From: Phocaeicola plebeius DSM 17135 | Lineage (GTDB): Bacteria; Bacteroidota; Bacteroidia; Bacteroidales; Bacteroidaceae | Direction of reading: 5' to 3' | NCBI RefSeq assembly: GCF_000187895.1 | Contig: NZ_DS990119.1 | Span: 496,001 to 560,000, forward strand | Length of the DNA stretch: 64,000 nt | In this document: positions 1-7,339 of the stretch, piece after piece | How positions within the stretch are numbered: position 1 is the first letter of the stretch | Layout: the number at the start of each line of letters is the position of its first letter | Notes under the pieces: generated by a model | What the model saw: the letters and a program-made list of their open reading frames with translations, nothing else | What the model was told of the DNA's origin: nothing | Databases searched by the model: none | Program-made: the position numbers and the translations under genes

Positions 1-26
1 ATGAATGTAAAATAAAAGAAAGAACT

Positions 27-1322
27 ATGATGACAGCACATATTGACTGGTTCAACAGAATATTGACCGTCGCCACACAACTCTACTTCCATCAAGGATG
101 TGAATTTACTTCTATCGAGGAAGTCATACCGCCTTACGACGGATGGCTGGAAGAAATGACCGACCAACAAGAAATCACGTTCGGTGAACGGGTAGCTATC
201 ATGCTGGCCCTGATGCCACATATCTGTCCACAAGCATTGGACATCTTTTTTGTACAGAACAAGGATTTCAACCGCCAATATACTGAATTCGGTGGCTGGA
301 AAGGTCTGTCGCACGGAGGTTTCTTGCCTACCGGTGAGACTGCCTCGTTCATCATCGCCGGAAAAGATATAGAGAAAAAAAAGACCGTTATCCGCATGTT
401 CCAGCAGGACCACTGGCTTTACACTCAGAATATCCTGTGCCTGAAAGAAGGCGGTGAAGGCGAACCTTTCCTAAGTGGCCAGCTACGTCCTTCCGAAGAG
501 TTCCTGAGCCATGTCCTGTTGGACAAAGAATACAAACCCGACTATACAATCGGATTTCCAGCCAAACGCATCACCACACCGCTGGAATGGGAAGACATGA
601 TAGTAGATTGCACCACACAAGAGGCGCTGGAAAATATCAATACTTGGATTGAGCACCAGCATACAATCATGGAAGACTGGGGCTTGAAACGTATCCTAAA
701 ACCAGGATACCGTGCCCTATTCTACGGTCTGCCGGGAACCGGAAAGACCCTTGCCGCCACCTTGCTCGGCAAAAAGAACCACATGGATGTATACCGTGTA
801 GACCTTTCCTTGATAGTATCGAAATACATCGGTGAGACAGAAAAGAATCTCTCCAAAGTTTTCGATCTGGCAGAGAAGCACAACTGGATTCTGTTCTTTG
901 ATGAGGCTGACGCTCTTTTCGGGAAGCGTTCTTCTACCAATGCCTCAAACGACTGTGATGCCAACCAGGAAGTAGCATATCTGATTCAGCGTATCGAAGA
1001 TTTTCCGGGTATCGTGATTCTTTCCGCTAACCTGAGATCCAACATTGACGAAGCTTTCTCCTGTCGTTTCCAGTCCATTATCTACTTTCCGATGCCCAAT
1101 AAGGAACTCCGGGCTGCCCTTTGGCGCAACATGTTACCCTCGCAATGGCTTGGGAAGGATGCTGAAGAACTTATCGCAATGGCTGCTGAGACAGAATTAT
1201 CCGGAGGGGCTATCACCAATGTGGTGAGGAGATGTGCCATCATGATGATTCACCAAACCGAGATAAACAAACAAACGTTACAAAATTGCATCAGCATAGA
1301 AAAAAATGTAAGCAACCGATAA
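27..1322 (+). CDS. AAA+ ATPase of a contractile injection system
   Basis: 431-residue protein with a C-terminal AAA+ module. Walker A is GLPGTGKT at about residues 234-241, Walker B is FFDEAD at about 290-295, and a sensor-1-like Asn lies in LSAN near 335. The N-terminal 180 residues are family-specific and not recognised. ATPases of this build are standard members of extracellular contractile injection system (eCIS) loci, where they are thought to act in assembly or recycling of the particle in the cytoplasm. The DUF2589 protein and tail sheath downstream on the same strand support that role. The start is the first of two adjacent ATG codons after an A-rich stretch (AAAGAAAGAACT). The upstream operon lies outside the window. 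Confidence 0.8.
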   Translation: MMTAHIDWFNRILTVATQLYFHQGCEFTSIEEVIPPYDGWLEEMTDQQEITFGERVAIMLALMPHICPQALDIFFVQNKDFNRQYTEFGGWKGLSHGGFLPTGETASFIIAGKDIEKKKTVIRMFQQDHWLYTQNILCLKEGGEGEPFLSGQLRPSEEFLSHVLLDKEYKPDYTIGFPAKRITTPLEWEDMIVDCTTQEALENINTWIEHQHTIMEDWGLKRILKPGYRALFYGLPGTGKTLAATLLGKKNHMDVYRVDLSLIVSKYIGETEKNLSKVFDLAEKHNWILFFDEADALFGKRSSTNASNDCDANQEVAYLIQRIEDFPGIVILSANLRSNIDEAFSCRFQSIIYFPMPNKELRAALWRNMLPSQWLGKDAEELIAMAAETELSGGAITNVVRRCAIMMIHQTEINKQTLQNCISIEKNVSNR

Positions 1323-1352
1323 AGTACATATTGCAAAACAATAAGTGGAATT

Positions 1353-1391
1353 CTCCTGCTTCTATGGTATAAGACACCGCAGAAACAGGAG
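1353..1391 (+). terminator. Hairpin after the AAA+ ATPase gene
   Basis: CTCCTGCTTCT (1353-1363) pairs with AGAAACAGGAG (1381-1391) with one mismatch around a 17-nt loop. The arms are nearly the same as those of the stronger terminator at 4059-4098. There is no long T-run, so termination may be weak. Confidence 0.45.
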
Positions 1392-1612
1392 ATTCTCGTT
1401 TATAGAAGACGGATTTATCACAGGTATCACGGGACAGGTCGACTCTTTTTTGCGAAACCGAACGGTATGCTGTGCAAGCTGACCAACGTGAGCAAGGTGC
1501 ACTGCCTGGGCCGGCACTACAAAGTGGAGATAGACGAAGGTATTCACCATATACAGTTTTGTAACTTTTGCACTGGAAAATCTGAATTCCAATAATATAT
1601 AATTATATTTGT

Positions 1613-1723
1613 CAGATCAAACCGGATGATGATGATGTAATGGAGGTTACTGCAAACTTCAAGGTTCAGGATACGCCTGAAAGTATTTCAAGAATCATAG
1701 ACAACTTTGTAAAAAGCATTTAA
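1613..1723 (+). pseudogene. C-terminal remnant of a DUF2589-like protein
   Basis: An open stretch just before the intact DUF2589 gene encodes a peptide ending VTANFKVQDTPESISRII...KSI. This resembles the C-terminal strand-helix of DUF2589 proteins, whose members end in a beta strand followed by a P-E-S/G-x-x-R/K-L/I-x-D helix. No N-terminal half or convincing start is present apart from an internal ATG at 1640, which would give 27 residues. I infer the tail of a duplicated or truncated DUF2589 paralogue. Confidence 0.4.
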
Positions 1724-1746
1724 TAACCGACTAAAAACCAAAAGTT

Positions 1747-2280
1747 ATGGCTGACGAAAAATTGAATCAGGGACTACAATCCGATGCAGGTGTTCCGGCT
1801 GATAATGTAGCAGGAGAGGCCCAGAACATTATTGATACCGCAAAGGCGGAGGTCGAGAGTCCCATTCAGAAAAACGAATCTATCGTGACGGAAGAGCAGA
1901 AAATTCAGGCTCCATTCATAGGCTTGGTTCCTATACCTTCTCTGCTTGTTGATCGTGTTGACATCGATTTTCAGATGGAAGTAACATCTACTGAGACCAA
2001 CAAAGATAACATGTCATCTGATGTTTCAACAAATATCTCAAGCGGATGGTTCGTGAAAGCCGAAATCAGCGATAAGGTGAGCACTTCTCGCGAGAACACC
2101 CGCTCGACCAATCAGACGGACAAATATCAGGTTCATGTGTCCGCAAGCCAGCAACCCCAGACCGAGGGACTGTCTAAACTGATGGACATCATGGCAAGCT
2201 GCATTGAGCCGATGCCAACCAAGGACACAATAGACGGTACAGGCGGCGGATCTTCCAGTGGTGGAAATCCCGACGAATAA
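1747..2280 (+). CDS. DUF2589 domain protein
   Basis: 177 residues. The first 55 are acidic and low-complexity. From about residue 57 there is a DUF2589-type core: a P-F-I-x-L-V-P-I-P-S-L motif, a V-D-I-D-F strand, an S/T/N-rich middle, and a Y-x-V-H-V strand leading to a short helix. The C-terminus is a Gly/Ser tail (TGGGSSSGGNPDE). DUF2589 proteins recur in eCIS and other phage-tail-like loci; their role is not established. The gene follows an A-rich ribosome-binding region (ACTAAAAACCAAAAGTT) and lies 95 bases upstream of the sheath gene on the same strand, so the two are probably co-transcribed. Confidence 0.65.
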   Translation: MADEKLNQGLQSDAGVPADNVAGEAQNIIDTAKAEVESPIQKNESIVTEEQKIQAPFIGLVPIPSLLVDRVDIDFQMEVTSTETNKDNMSSDVSTNISSGWFVKAEISDKVSTSRENTRSTNQTDKYQVHVSASQQPQTEGLSKLMDIMASCIEPMPTKDTIDGTGGGSSSGGNPDE

Positions 2281-2375
2281 GAAGTATATTATACCGCATC
2301 CGAATTCAACACGACTACTTCAACGGACGTTTCTGACAACAATCGTACACGTTAAATATTTAAATAGAGAACAAT

Positions 2376-3830
2376 ATGGGAGAATATAAGACACCCGGCA
2401 TTTACATCAAGGAGAAAAACGCTTTCGGAAACTCCGTAGTGGTAGCCGAAACCGCTATCCCGGTATTCATCGGGCTGACCGAAAAAGCACAGAATGGAAC
2501 GGAATCCTTAAAGAACAAACCTGTCCGGATTTCGTCGATGACGGAATATGAACAATATTTCGGAGGAGCGCAGATACACAGTTTTGACATATCTGTAGCG
2601 GATGTAAACGAGAATTCTACCATACTTTCAGTAAGCTATGGCGAAAAAAAACTTCAAGCGACACTGACCAACAAACATTGTACGCTGTATTATCACCTGC
2701 AACTGTTTTTCGCAAATGGCGGCGGCACCTGCTACATTGTGTCCGTAGGCGATTACGCAACGGGAACCCTCGACAAAGATACCGTGAACCACACGGTATT
2801 GCCTGCGCTGAATAAGGAAGCGGAAATTACCCTGCTCGTCATTCCCGAAGCGGTGGAGACTGAAGAATATGCCGACTTCTACACGGCCATGCTTTCACAC
2901 TGCGCCGCAAACAACCGTTTCACCATTTTAGACCTGCCCTATGAAGGAAAGGCAGAAGACTTCCGTGCCAATGTGGGAAACAATTTCCTGGCCTATGGGG
3001 CAGCCTATTATCCGTGGCTAAACACAACGGTTTTGTCGGAAAACGACATTGACGGGGAAATGATGAAGCTGAACATTTCCCAAGATTTTAAAACCGGCAT
3101 AGACCAGCTTGATGCCTATATAAGAAGAGAAATCGAAGAAATAAAGAAGAATGGAAGCGACGGACCATTGCACCGCAACAACCTGCACAAAGCACTGATG
3201 CTGTATCTTCCTGAATATAGGCTGCTTGCAAAGAAAGTCAAAGACTACCTGAACCAGCTTCCGCCTTCGGCAGCCATGGCGGGACTATACACGATGGTAG
3301 ACCACACACGGGGCGTATGGAAAGCGCCTGCCAATGTATCTGTCAATTATGTCAGCATGCCGTCGGTAAATATAACCGACAGGGAACAGGAAGACTATAA
3401 CATGCCGATGGACGGAAAAGCTATCAACATTATCCGTGCATTCCCCGGTGAAGGGAGCAAGGTATGGGGAGCCCGCACACTGGACGGAAACTCGCAGGAC
3501 TGGCGGTACATCAATGTACGACGCACGATGAATTTCCTGGAGATTTCGGTGAAGAACGCCGTACGTTCCTACGTGTTTGAGCCGAACGATGCGAATACCT
3601 GGATGAACATGAAATGCATGATAGAGGACTTCCTGCGCAGCATATGGAAACGCGGCGGACTGGCAGGTTACACTCCTGAAGAAGCCTTCGAGGTACATGT
3701 GGGGTTTGGGGATACGATGACGGGCAATGATATACTGGAAGGTATCCTGCGCGTCAGCGTACTGGTAGCCATCAGCCGGCCAGCAGAGTTCATCGAAATC
3801 ACGTTCCAGCAACAGATGCAGAAAAGCTGA
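2376..3830 (+). CDS. Phage-tail-like contractile sheath protein
   Basis: 484 residues. The N-terminus (YKTPGIYIKE...VAETAIPVFIGLTEKA) and C-terminus (GNDILEGILRVSVLVAISRPAEFIEITF) are the hallmark ends of phage and eCIS tail sheath subunits; the C-terminal strand makes the inter-subunit handshake. In Bacteroidales this family forms the outer contractile sheath of extracellular injection systems related to MACs and Afp/PVC. The full family length and both termini are present, so the gene looks intact. However, the tube, baseplate and spike genes expected downstream are absent: the next sequence is a transporter remnant. The system is therefore truncated here or rearranged. Confidence 0.85.
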   Translation: MGEYKTPGIYIKEKNAFGNSVVVAETAIPVFIGLTEKAQNGTESLKNKPVRISSMTEYEQYFGGAQIHSFDISVADVNENSTILSVSYGEKKLQATLTNKHCTLYYHLQLFFANGGGTCYIVSVGDYATGTLDKDTVNHTVLPALNKEAEITLLVIPEAVETEEYADFYTAMLSHCAANNRFTILDLPYEGKAEDFRANVGNNFLAYGAAYYPWLNTTVLSENDIDGEMMKLNISQDFKTGIDQLDAYIRREIEEIKKNGSDGPLHRNNLHKALMLYLPEYRLLAKKVKDYLNQLPPSAAMAGLYTMVDHTRGVWKAPANVSVNYVSMPSVNITDREQEDYNMPMDGKAINIIRAFPGEGSKVWGARTLDGNSQDWRYINVRRTMNFLEISVKNAVRSYVFEPNDANTWMNMKCMIEDFLRSIWKRGGLAGYTPEEAFEVHVGFGDTMTGNDILEGILRVSVLVAISRPAEFIEITFQQQMQKS

Positions 3831-3857
3831 TAAAACCAGATTATCTTTTCTCTTTCC

Positions 3858-4046
3858 TTGCGGCATGTGGGGTCGCACACCAAGCAGGCTTCTTCTTATC
3901 TGATCATGTCGATTGTAGGGGGAGCCATTGCTCCCATGCTGATGGGATTCATTGCCGACCACGTATCGATGGCGACTGGTTTCATCATCCCGCTAATCTA
4001 CTTTGCTGAAATTCTGGGATTTGCCGTGAGGTACAGCAAGCTATAA
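3858..4046 (+). pseudogene. C-terminal stub of an MFS (fucose permease-like) transporter
   Basis: An open stretch of about 60 codons without a proper ATG (TTG at 3858) encodes TKQASSYLIMSIVGGAIAPM, the sequence LMGFIADHVSM, and a last membrane helix ending AVRYSKL. This is the usual end of FucP-type sugar/proton symporters (last two helices, with the S-x-x-I-M-x-I-V-G-G-A motif). The first 85-90% of the protein is missing. A strong terminator follows at once, so the stub keeps the natural 3' end of its operon. It probably marks a deletion or insertion junction with the injection-system genes. The fucose genes fkp and mutarotase lie nearby. Confidence 0.65.
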
Positions 4047-4052
4047 TTTTAC

Positions 4053-4107
4053 AAAAAACTCCCGTTTCTACGGCCCTAGGAATCCGCAGAAACGGGAGAT
4101 TTTTTTA
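4053..4107. terminator. Strong bidirectional rho-independent terminator
   Basis: The perfect 11-bp stem CTCCCGTTTCT (4059-4069) / AGAAACGGGAG (4088-4098) is flanked by A6 on the left and T7 on the right. It can end transcription of the plus-strand transporter stub and of the minus-strand gene at 4133-6112. Confidence 0.85.
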
Positions 4108-4132
4108 TTAACAGAACTATTCTTTACAGATA

Positions 4133-6112
4133 TTACAGCATCTGTCTACCGCAGGAATCTGCTTCGGATGCGGCATCTTCATGCTCTTTATAGCTCTTCT
4201 CTGCTGCTTCGCTATGACGCCTAGCTCTTTCTGCGGCCTCGCTGGCTTCGTCCGGATCGTCTGCGTCTTCGGCCTTTCCTTTATAGAACTTAGCCTTTTC
4301 AGCTTCTTCAAGGTGTTTATCGTGCTCTTCTTGGGCTTTTCTCTTGTTTTCCTGCAATTGATGGTTTAAGAAATTTCGGTCTTCCTCTTCTCTTCTTTCT
4401 CGTTCTTTTTGTTCGTGCTCCGACTCTTCGTTGCTGCTTTTCGGTTCGTCTTTTATAGGAGCAAACGGATTTTCTGTGGGGGCACTTGCCGGTCTTGTTT
4501 TTACTATGACTGCCGTAAAGTCACATTTCGGGCACTTCTCAAAATGCACACCGTCTTCTTCGGTGATCTTCAAAGTGGTATGACAGAGCGGACATTCGGT
4601 AGTTCCAGTCACGGTTTTCTCTCGCTTATACGTGTTAGTATCGACGTATCCGCATTCGTTACATCTTCCCTCCATGATGTAGGTCACATCGAGTGTGCAT
4701 ATTTTCTCTGGTATTCTGATGCCTCTTTCTGTTTTTCCTCTACTCCAGTCGTATACTGTTTTGGTATGAACGCGCCGGATAACCTTTTCGGTTGGGGCAT
4801 AGACGCCGTTTTTCTGACACGACGGACATTTGTAGATGCTCTTGGCTGCATTTTCAGTACCCATTTCGAACGTCATGGATATAATGGTGAAGATATAGAC
4901 CAGTACGATAATCCACCAGCTGTGGTAAAAATCGAGTAGTGCGACCGAATAAATATATATAAACGGTGCGCAGACTACCCATATCAGGACTTTCACTGAT
5001 GTTCTTACGCTGAAGCTCTTTTCTCCCATCCAGTGGGATATTACACTGGCTGTTCTTGCTATCATCAGTATTACGAATCCCAGCAGAAAGAAGTTGATTC
5101 CTACAACAGTCAGTCTTTCCCAGATGCTATTGTCTCCCGTGATTGAGATAGACACATACATGTTCTTGCAGGCTATGGTTTCATAAAAAGGAAGCTTGCT
5201 GAATATGTTCGACGATCTTTCTTTCTCATTATACTGGATGTCTTGAATCACTCCCATCTGGTTAGTCACAACCTTTACTCCCTGCACTCTTTCACCGTTT
5301 TCGATGGCAACCAGATAAGGGAAGTCGTATACCAGTCCCAGCCCGGTAACATAGTCGCCCACTTCTTCTGCCATCTGCCATATTTCCTTACCCATGTATC
5401 CATCGAGTTTCTTCTTGCTCACGTTATAGGTAAAATCTTCGTTCAGATGATCCAGTCTTTTCACTTTAGTGGCCAGACCGTTTACAGGCACCACAAACTG
5501 ATTGGTGCAATCATCTCTTACCAGGAAGTCATAATCGTCATAATGACACAGCACCTCTACTTCCCTCTCTGTCGACGGCCTGAATCCATCGATATTCATC
5601 TCAACTGTAATTCTGTTTTTGGCCTCTGGAGTCAGTCTTGGCGGATCTGACGGTTCGGTCAGCGTTTTTATCATCACTCCGATTATGGCTATCGTAACTA
5701 CGACATATATGCCTGTTTTCAACCGGGCCAGCTGCTTGACATGGTGTTTACGCATGTACTTGTATCCCATATTCAGGGCTATGCATAAAATAATGAAATA
5801 GAAGAGGTATTGCAGCACTCCCCATATATCATAGGTTCTTTTCACTACTTCCAGGTCGCTTTTCTTCACATACACTGTTTGCCCGTCGACAAGCATTTCT
5901 GCCGCACTAAGTCCCTCAAATCCTTCAATTTTCACTACTGTATCAAATGGCAGCACATCTATGCTGTCTGCCGAAACGAACACTGAGCGATACACATTTG
6001 CTCCTTTTTCTACTGCTACCCTGTAGTATCCGCTGTGGTCAAAGTAAATTAGCGTATAGGCCATAAACCCTAATGTCAGCATCAGAAAAATAATCCACAC
6101 TTTGTCTTTCAT
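4133..6112 (-). CDS. Unrecognised membrane protein with zinc ribbons and coiled-coil tail
   Basis: 659 residues, family not recognised. Visible order: N-terminal membrane helix (about 5-24); an SH3-like stretch (about 30-90); two helices (about 97-117 and 132-150); an extra-membrane domain (about 165-330); helices at about 333-352, 373-395 and 399-415; then a soluble tail. The tail has four CxxC pairs (CPSC 429, CNEC 484, CPLC 507, CPKC 527), consistent with two zinc ribbons, and a highly charged E/K/R-rich coiled coil from about 560 to the end. It is transcribed alone on the minus strand and ends at the bidirectional terminator. A -7-like TAATTTTG lies at 6236-6243 on the minus strand. The function is unknown. 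Confidence 0.7.
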   Translation of the reverse strand: MKDKVWIIFLMLTLGFMAYTLIYFDHSGYYRVAVEKGANVYRSVFVSADSIDVLPFDTVVKIEGFEGLSAAEMLVDGQTVYVKKSDLEVVKRTYDIWGVLQYLFYFIILCIALNMGYKYMRKHHVKQLARLKTGIYVVVTIAIIGVMIKTLTEPSDPPRLTPEAKNRITVEMNIDGFRPSTEREVEVLCHYDDYDFLVRDDCTNQFVVPVNGLATKVKRLDHLNEDFTYNVSKKKLDGYMGKEIWQMAEEVGDYVTGLGLVYDFPYLVAIENGERVQGVKVVTNQMGVIQDIQYNEKERSSNIFSKLPFYETIACKNMYVSISITGDNSIWERLTVVGINFFLLGFVILMIARTASVISHWMGEKSFSVRTSVKVLIWVVCAPFIYIYSVALLDFYHSWWIIVLVYIFTIISMTFEMGTENAAKSIYKCPSCQKNGVYAPTEKVIRRVHTKTVYDWSRGKTERGIRIPEKICTLDVTYIMEGRCNECGYVDTNTYKREKTVTGTTECPLCHTTLKITEEDGVHFEKCPKCDFTAVIVKTRPASAPTENPFAPIKDEPKSSNEESEHEQKERERREEEDRNFLNHQLQENKRKAQEEHDKHLEEAEKAKFYKGKAEDADDPDEASEAAERARRHSEAAEKSYKEHEDAASEADSCGRQML

Positions 6113-6235
6113 AATAAATGCTTTTAAATTTTAACTATTAACTATTTTGTTTATCCCCGTATAGCCTGAACCTTGGAATTCCTGTATATATCCCCTGAAT
6201 TCCTTGTCCTGATAATCAAGGCTCGGCTATAAATA

Positions 6236-6243
6236 CAAAATTA
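6236..6243 (-). promoter_or_regulatory. Bacteroides -7-like element before the zinc-ribbon membrane protein
   Basis: On the minus strand this reads TAATTTTG, matching TAnnTTTG. No TTTG at the usual 19-21 nt spacing is seen upstream. It would give a 5' leader of about 115 nt. Confidence 0.3.
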
Positions 6244-6391
6244 CGAATAAAAACAATAAACGGGGAAAGCAAACCGGAAGTTATAGGTGCCTTCCCCTGA
6301 ACAATTGGAAAATTTTATTCTTCTCTCAGCACGTTTTTCTGCAAATTATTCATTTTCTTTGTAGAAAGAATGACTGAAAACTGATTGCCGT

Positions 6392-7339
6392 ATGGAAAAT
6401 TATATTCGTTTTGACTGGGCCATGAAGCGTCTGCTGCGTAACAAAGCTAACTACGCGGTGCTAGAAGGACTGCTCACTACCCTGCTCGAAGAAAAGGTGA
6501 CCATTCACAAACTGCTGGAAAGTGAAAGCAACCAGGAGGATGAGTTTGACAAGTACAACCGCGTGGACATGCTGGCTGAAAATTCGAAGGGTGAACTGGT
6601 GCTCATCGAGGTGCAGAACAACAATGAGTATGCGTATTTCCAGCGCATGCTGTTCGGTGCATCCAAGCTGGTGACGGAATACATCAACCGGGGTGAGGGA
6701 TATGAGAAGGTGCGCAAGGTGTACAGCGTGAACATCGTGTATTTCTCGCTAGGCCACGGGAAGGATTTTGTGTATCACGGAAAGACGGAGTTCGTGGGAA
6801 TCCATAATGGGGATGTACTGGAACTGAGCCCGTTTCAAAAACAGACTTTCAAGGTGGACAAGGTGAGCCAACTCTATCCGGAGTATTATATCCTGAAGGT
6901 GAACGACTTTAACCGGGTGGCCAAAACGCCGCTGGAGGAGTGGATTTACTACCTGAACACGGGAAATGTGCCCGAGAATGCAACTGCTCCGGGACTGGAC
7001 ACGGTGAAGGAGCAACTGAAACTGGACCGAATGAGCCGGGAGGAGCTGAGGGCGTATTACAAGCATCTGGACAATATCGTAATTCTGCGTGACAACATCA
7101 TGACGGAACGTGCGGAAGGTCGTGCGGAAGGTCGTGCGGAAGGTCGTGCGGAAGGTCGTGCGGAAGGTCGTGCGGAAGGTCGTGCGGAAGGTCGTGCGGA
7201 AGGTCGTGCGGAAGGTCGTGCGGAAGAAAAAACCGCTATTGCCCGTAACCTGAAAGCACTAGGACTGACTACCGCGCAAATTGCACAGGCTACCGGCCTG
7301 ACGGAGGATGAAATCAGAAGAATAGAACAAACTATATGA
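6392..7339 (+). CDS. Rpn-family PD-(D/E)XK nuclease/transposase-like protein
   Basis: 315 residues. The N-terminus (FDWAMKRLL, then DMLAENSKGELVLIEVQNN) is the PD-(D/E)XK core of Rpn/PDDEXK_2 recombination-promoting proteins, with the D...(E)xQ active-site signature at about residues 59-75. These proteins cut DNA or promote recombination in Escherichia coli; a role here is inferred from family only. Residues about 240-278 are roughly nine tandem AEGR repeats, followed by an HTH-like end (LTTAQIAQATGLTEDEIRRI). Its TGA overlaps the ATG of fkp (ATGA), so translation is probably coupled. In-frame 12-bp repeats mean slippage would change linker length, not reading frame. Confidence 0.8.
   Translation: MENYIRFDWAMKRLLRNKANYAVLEGLLTTLLEEKVTIHKLLESESNQEDEFDKYNRVDMLAENSKGELVLIEVQNNNEYAYFQRMLFGASKLVTEYINRGEGYEKVRKVYSVNIVYFSLGHGKDFVYHGKTEFVGIHNGDVLELSPFQKQTFKVDKVSQLYPEYYILKVNDFNRVAKTPLEEWIYYLNTGNVPENATAPGLDTVKEQLKLDRMSREELRAYYKHLDNIVILRDNIMTERAEGRAEGRAEGRAEGRAEGRAEGRAEGRAEGRAEGRAEEKTAIARNLKALGLTTAQIAQATGLTEDEIRRIEQTI
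7109..7225 (+). repeat. 12-bp in-frame tandem repeat encoding (AEGR)n
   Basis: About 9-10 near-perfect copies of CGTGCGGAAGGT lie within the Rpn-family gene. The copies are essentially identical at DNA level, which points to recent expansion by slippage. Confidence 0.9.

Larger units (their letters stand above)
1323..1746. other. Intergenic stretch with hairpin and gene remnants
   Basis: This 424-base gap contains a hairpin directly after the ATPase gene, then about 200 bases of degraded coding-looking sequence. One frame ends at a TAA near 1595 and appears frameshifted near 1445. A DUF2589-like C-terminal remnant follows at 1613-1723. I see no intact gene here. The A-rich sequence before 1747 is the ribosome-binding region of the next gene. 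Confidence 0.5.

Noticed and set aside
1399..1595. A short coding gene between the AAA+ ATPase and DUF2589
   Set aside because: The coding-looking sequence needs a frameshift near 1445 and has no good start; treated as degraded sequence.
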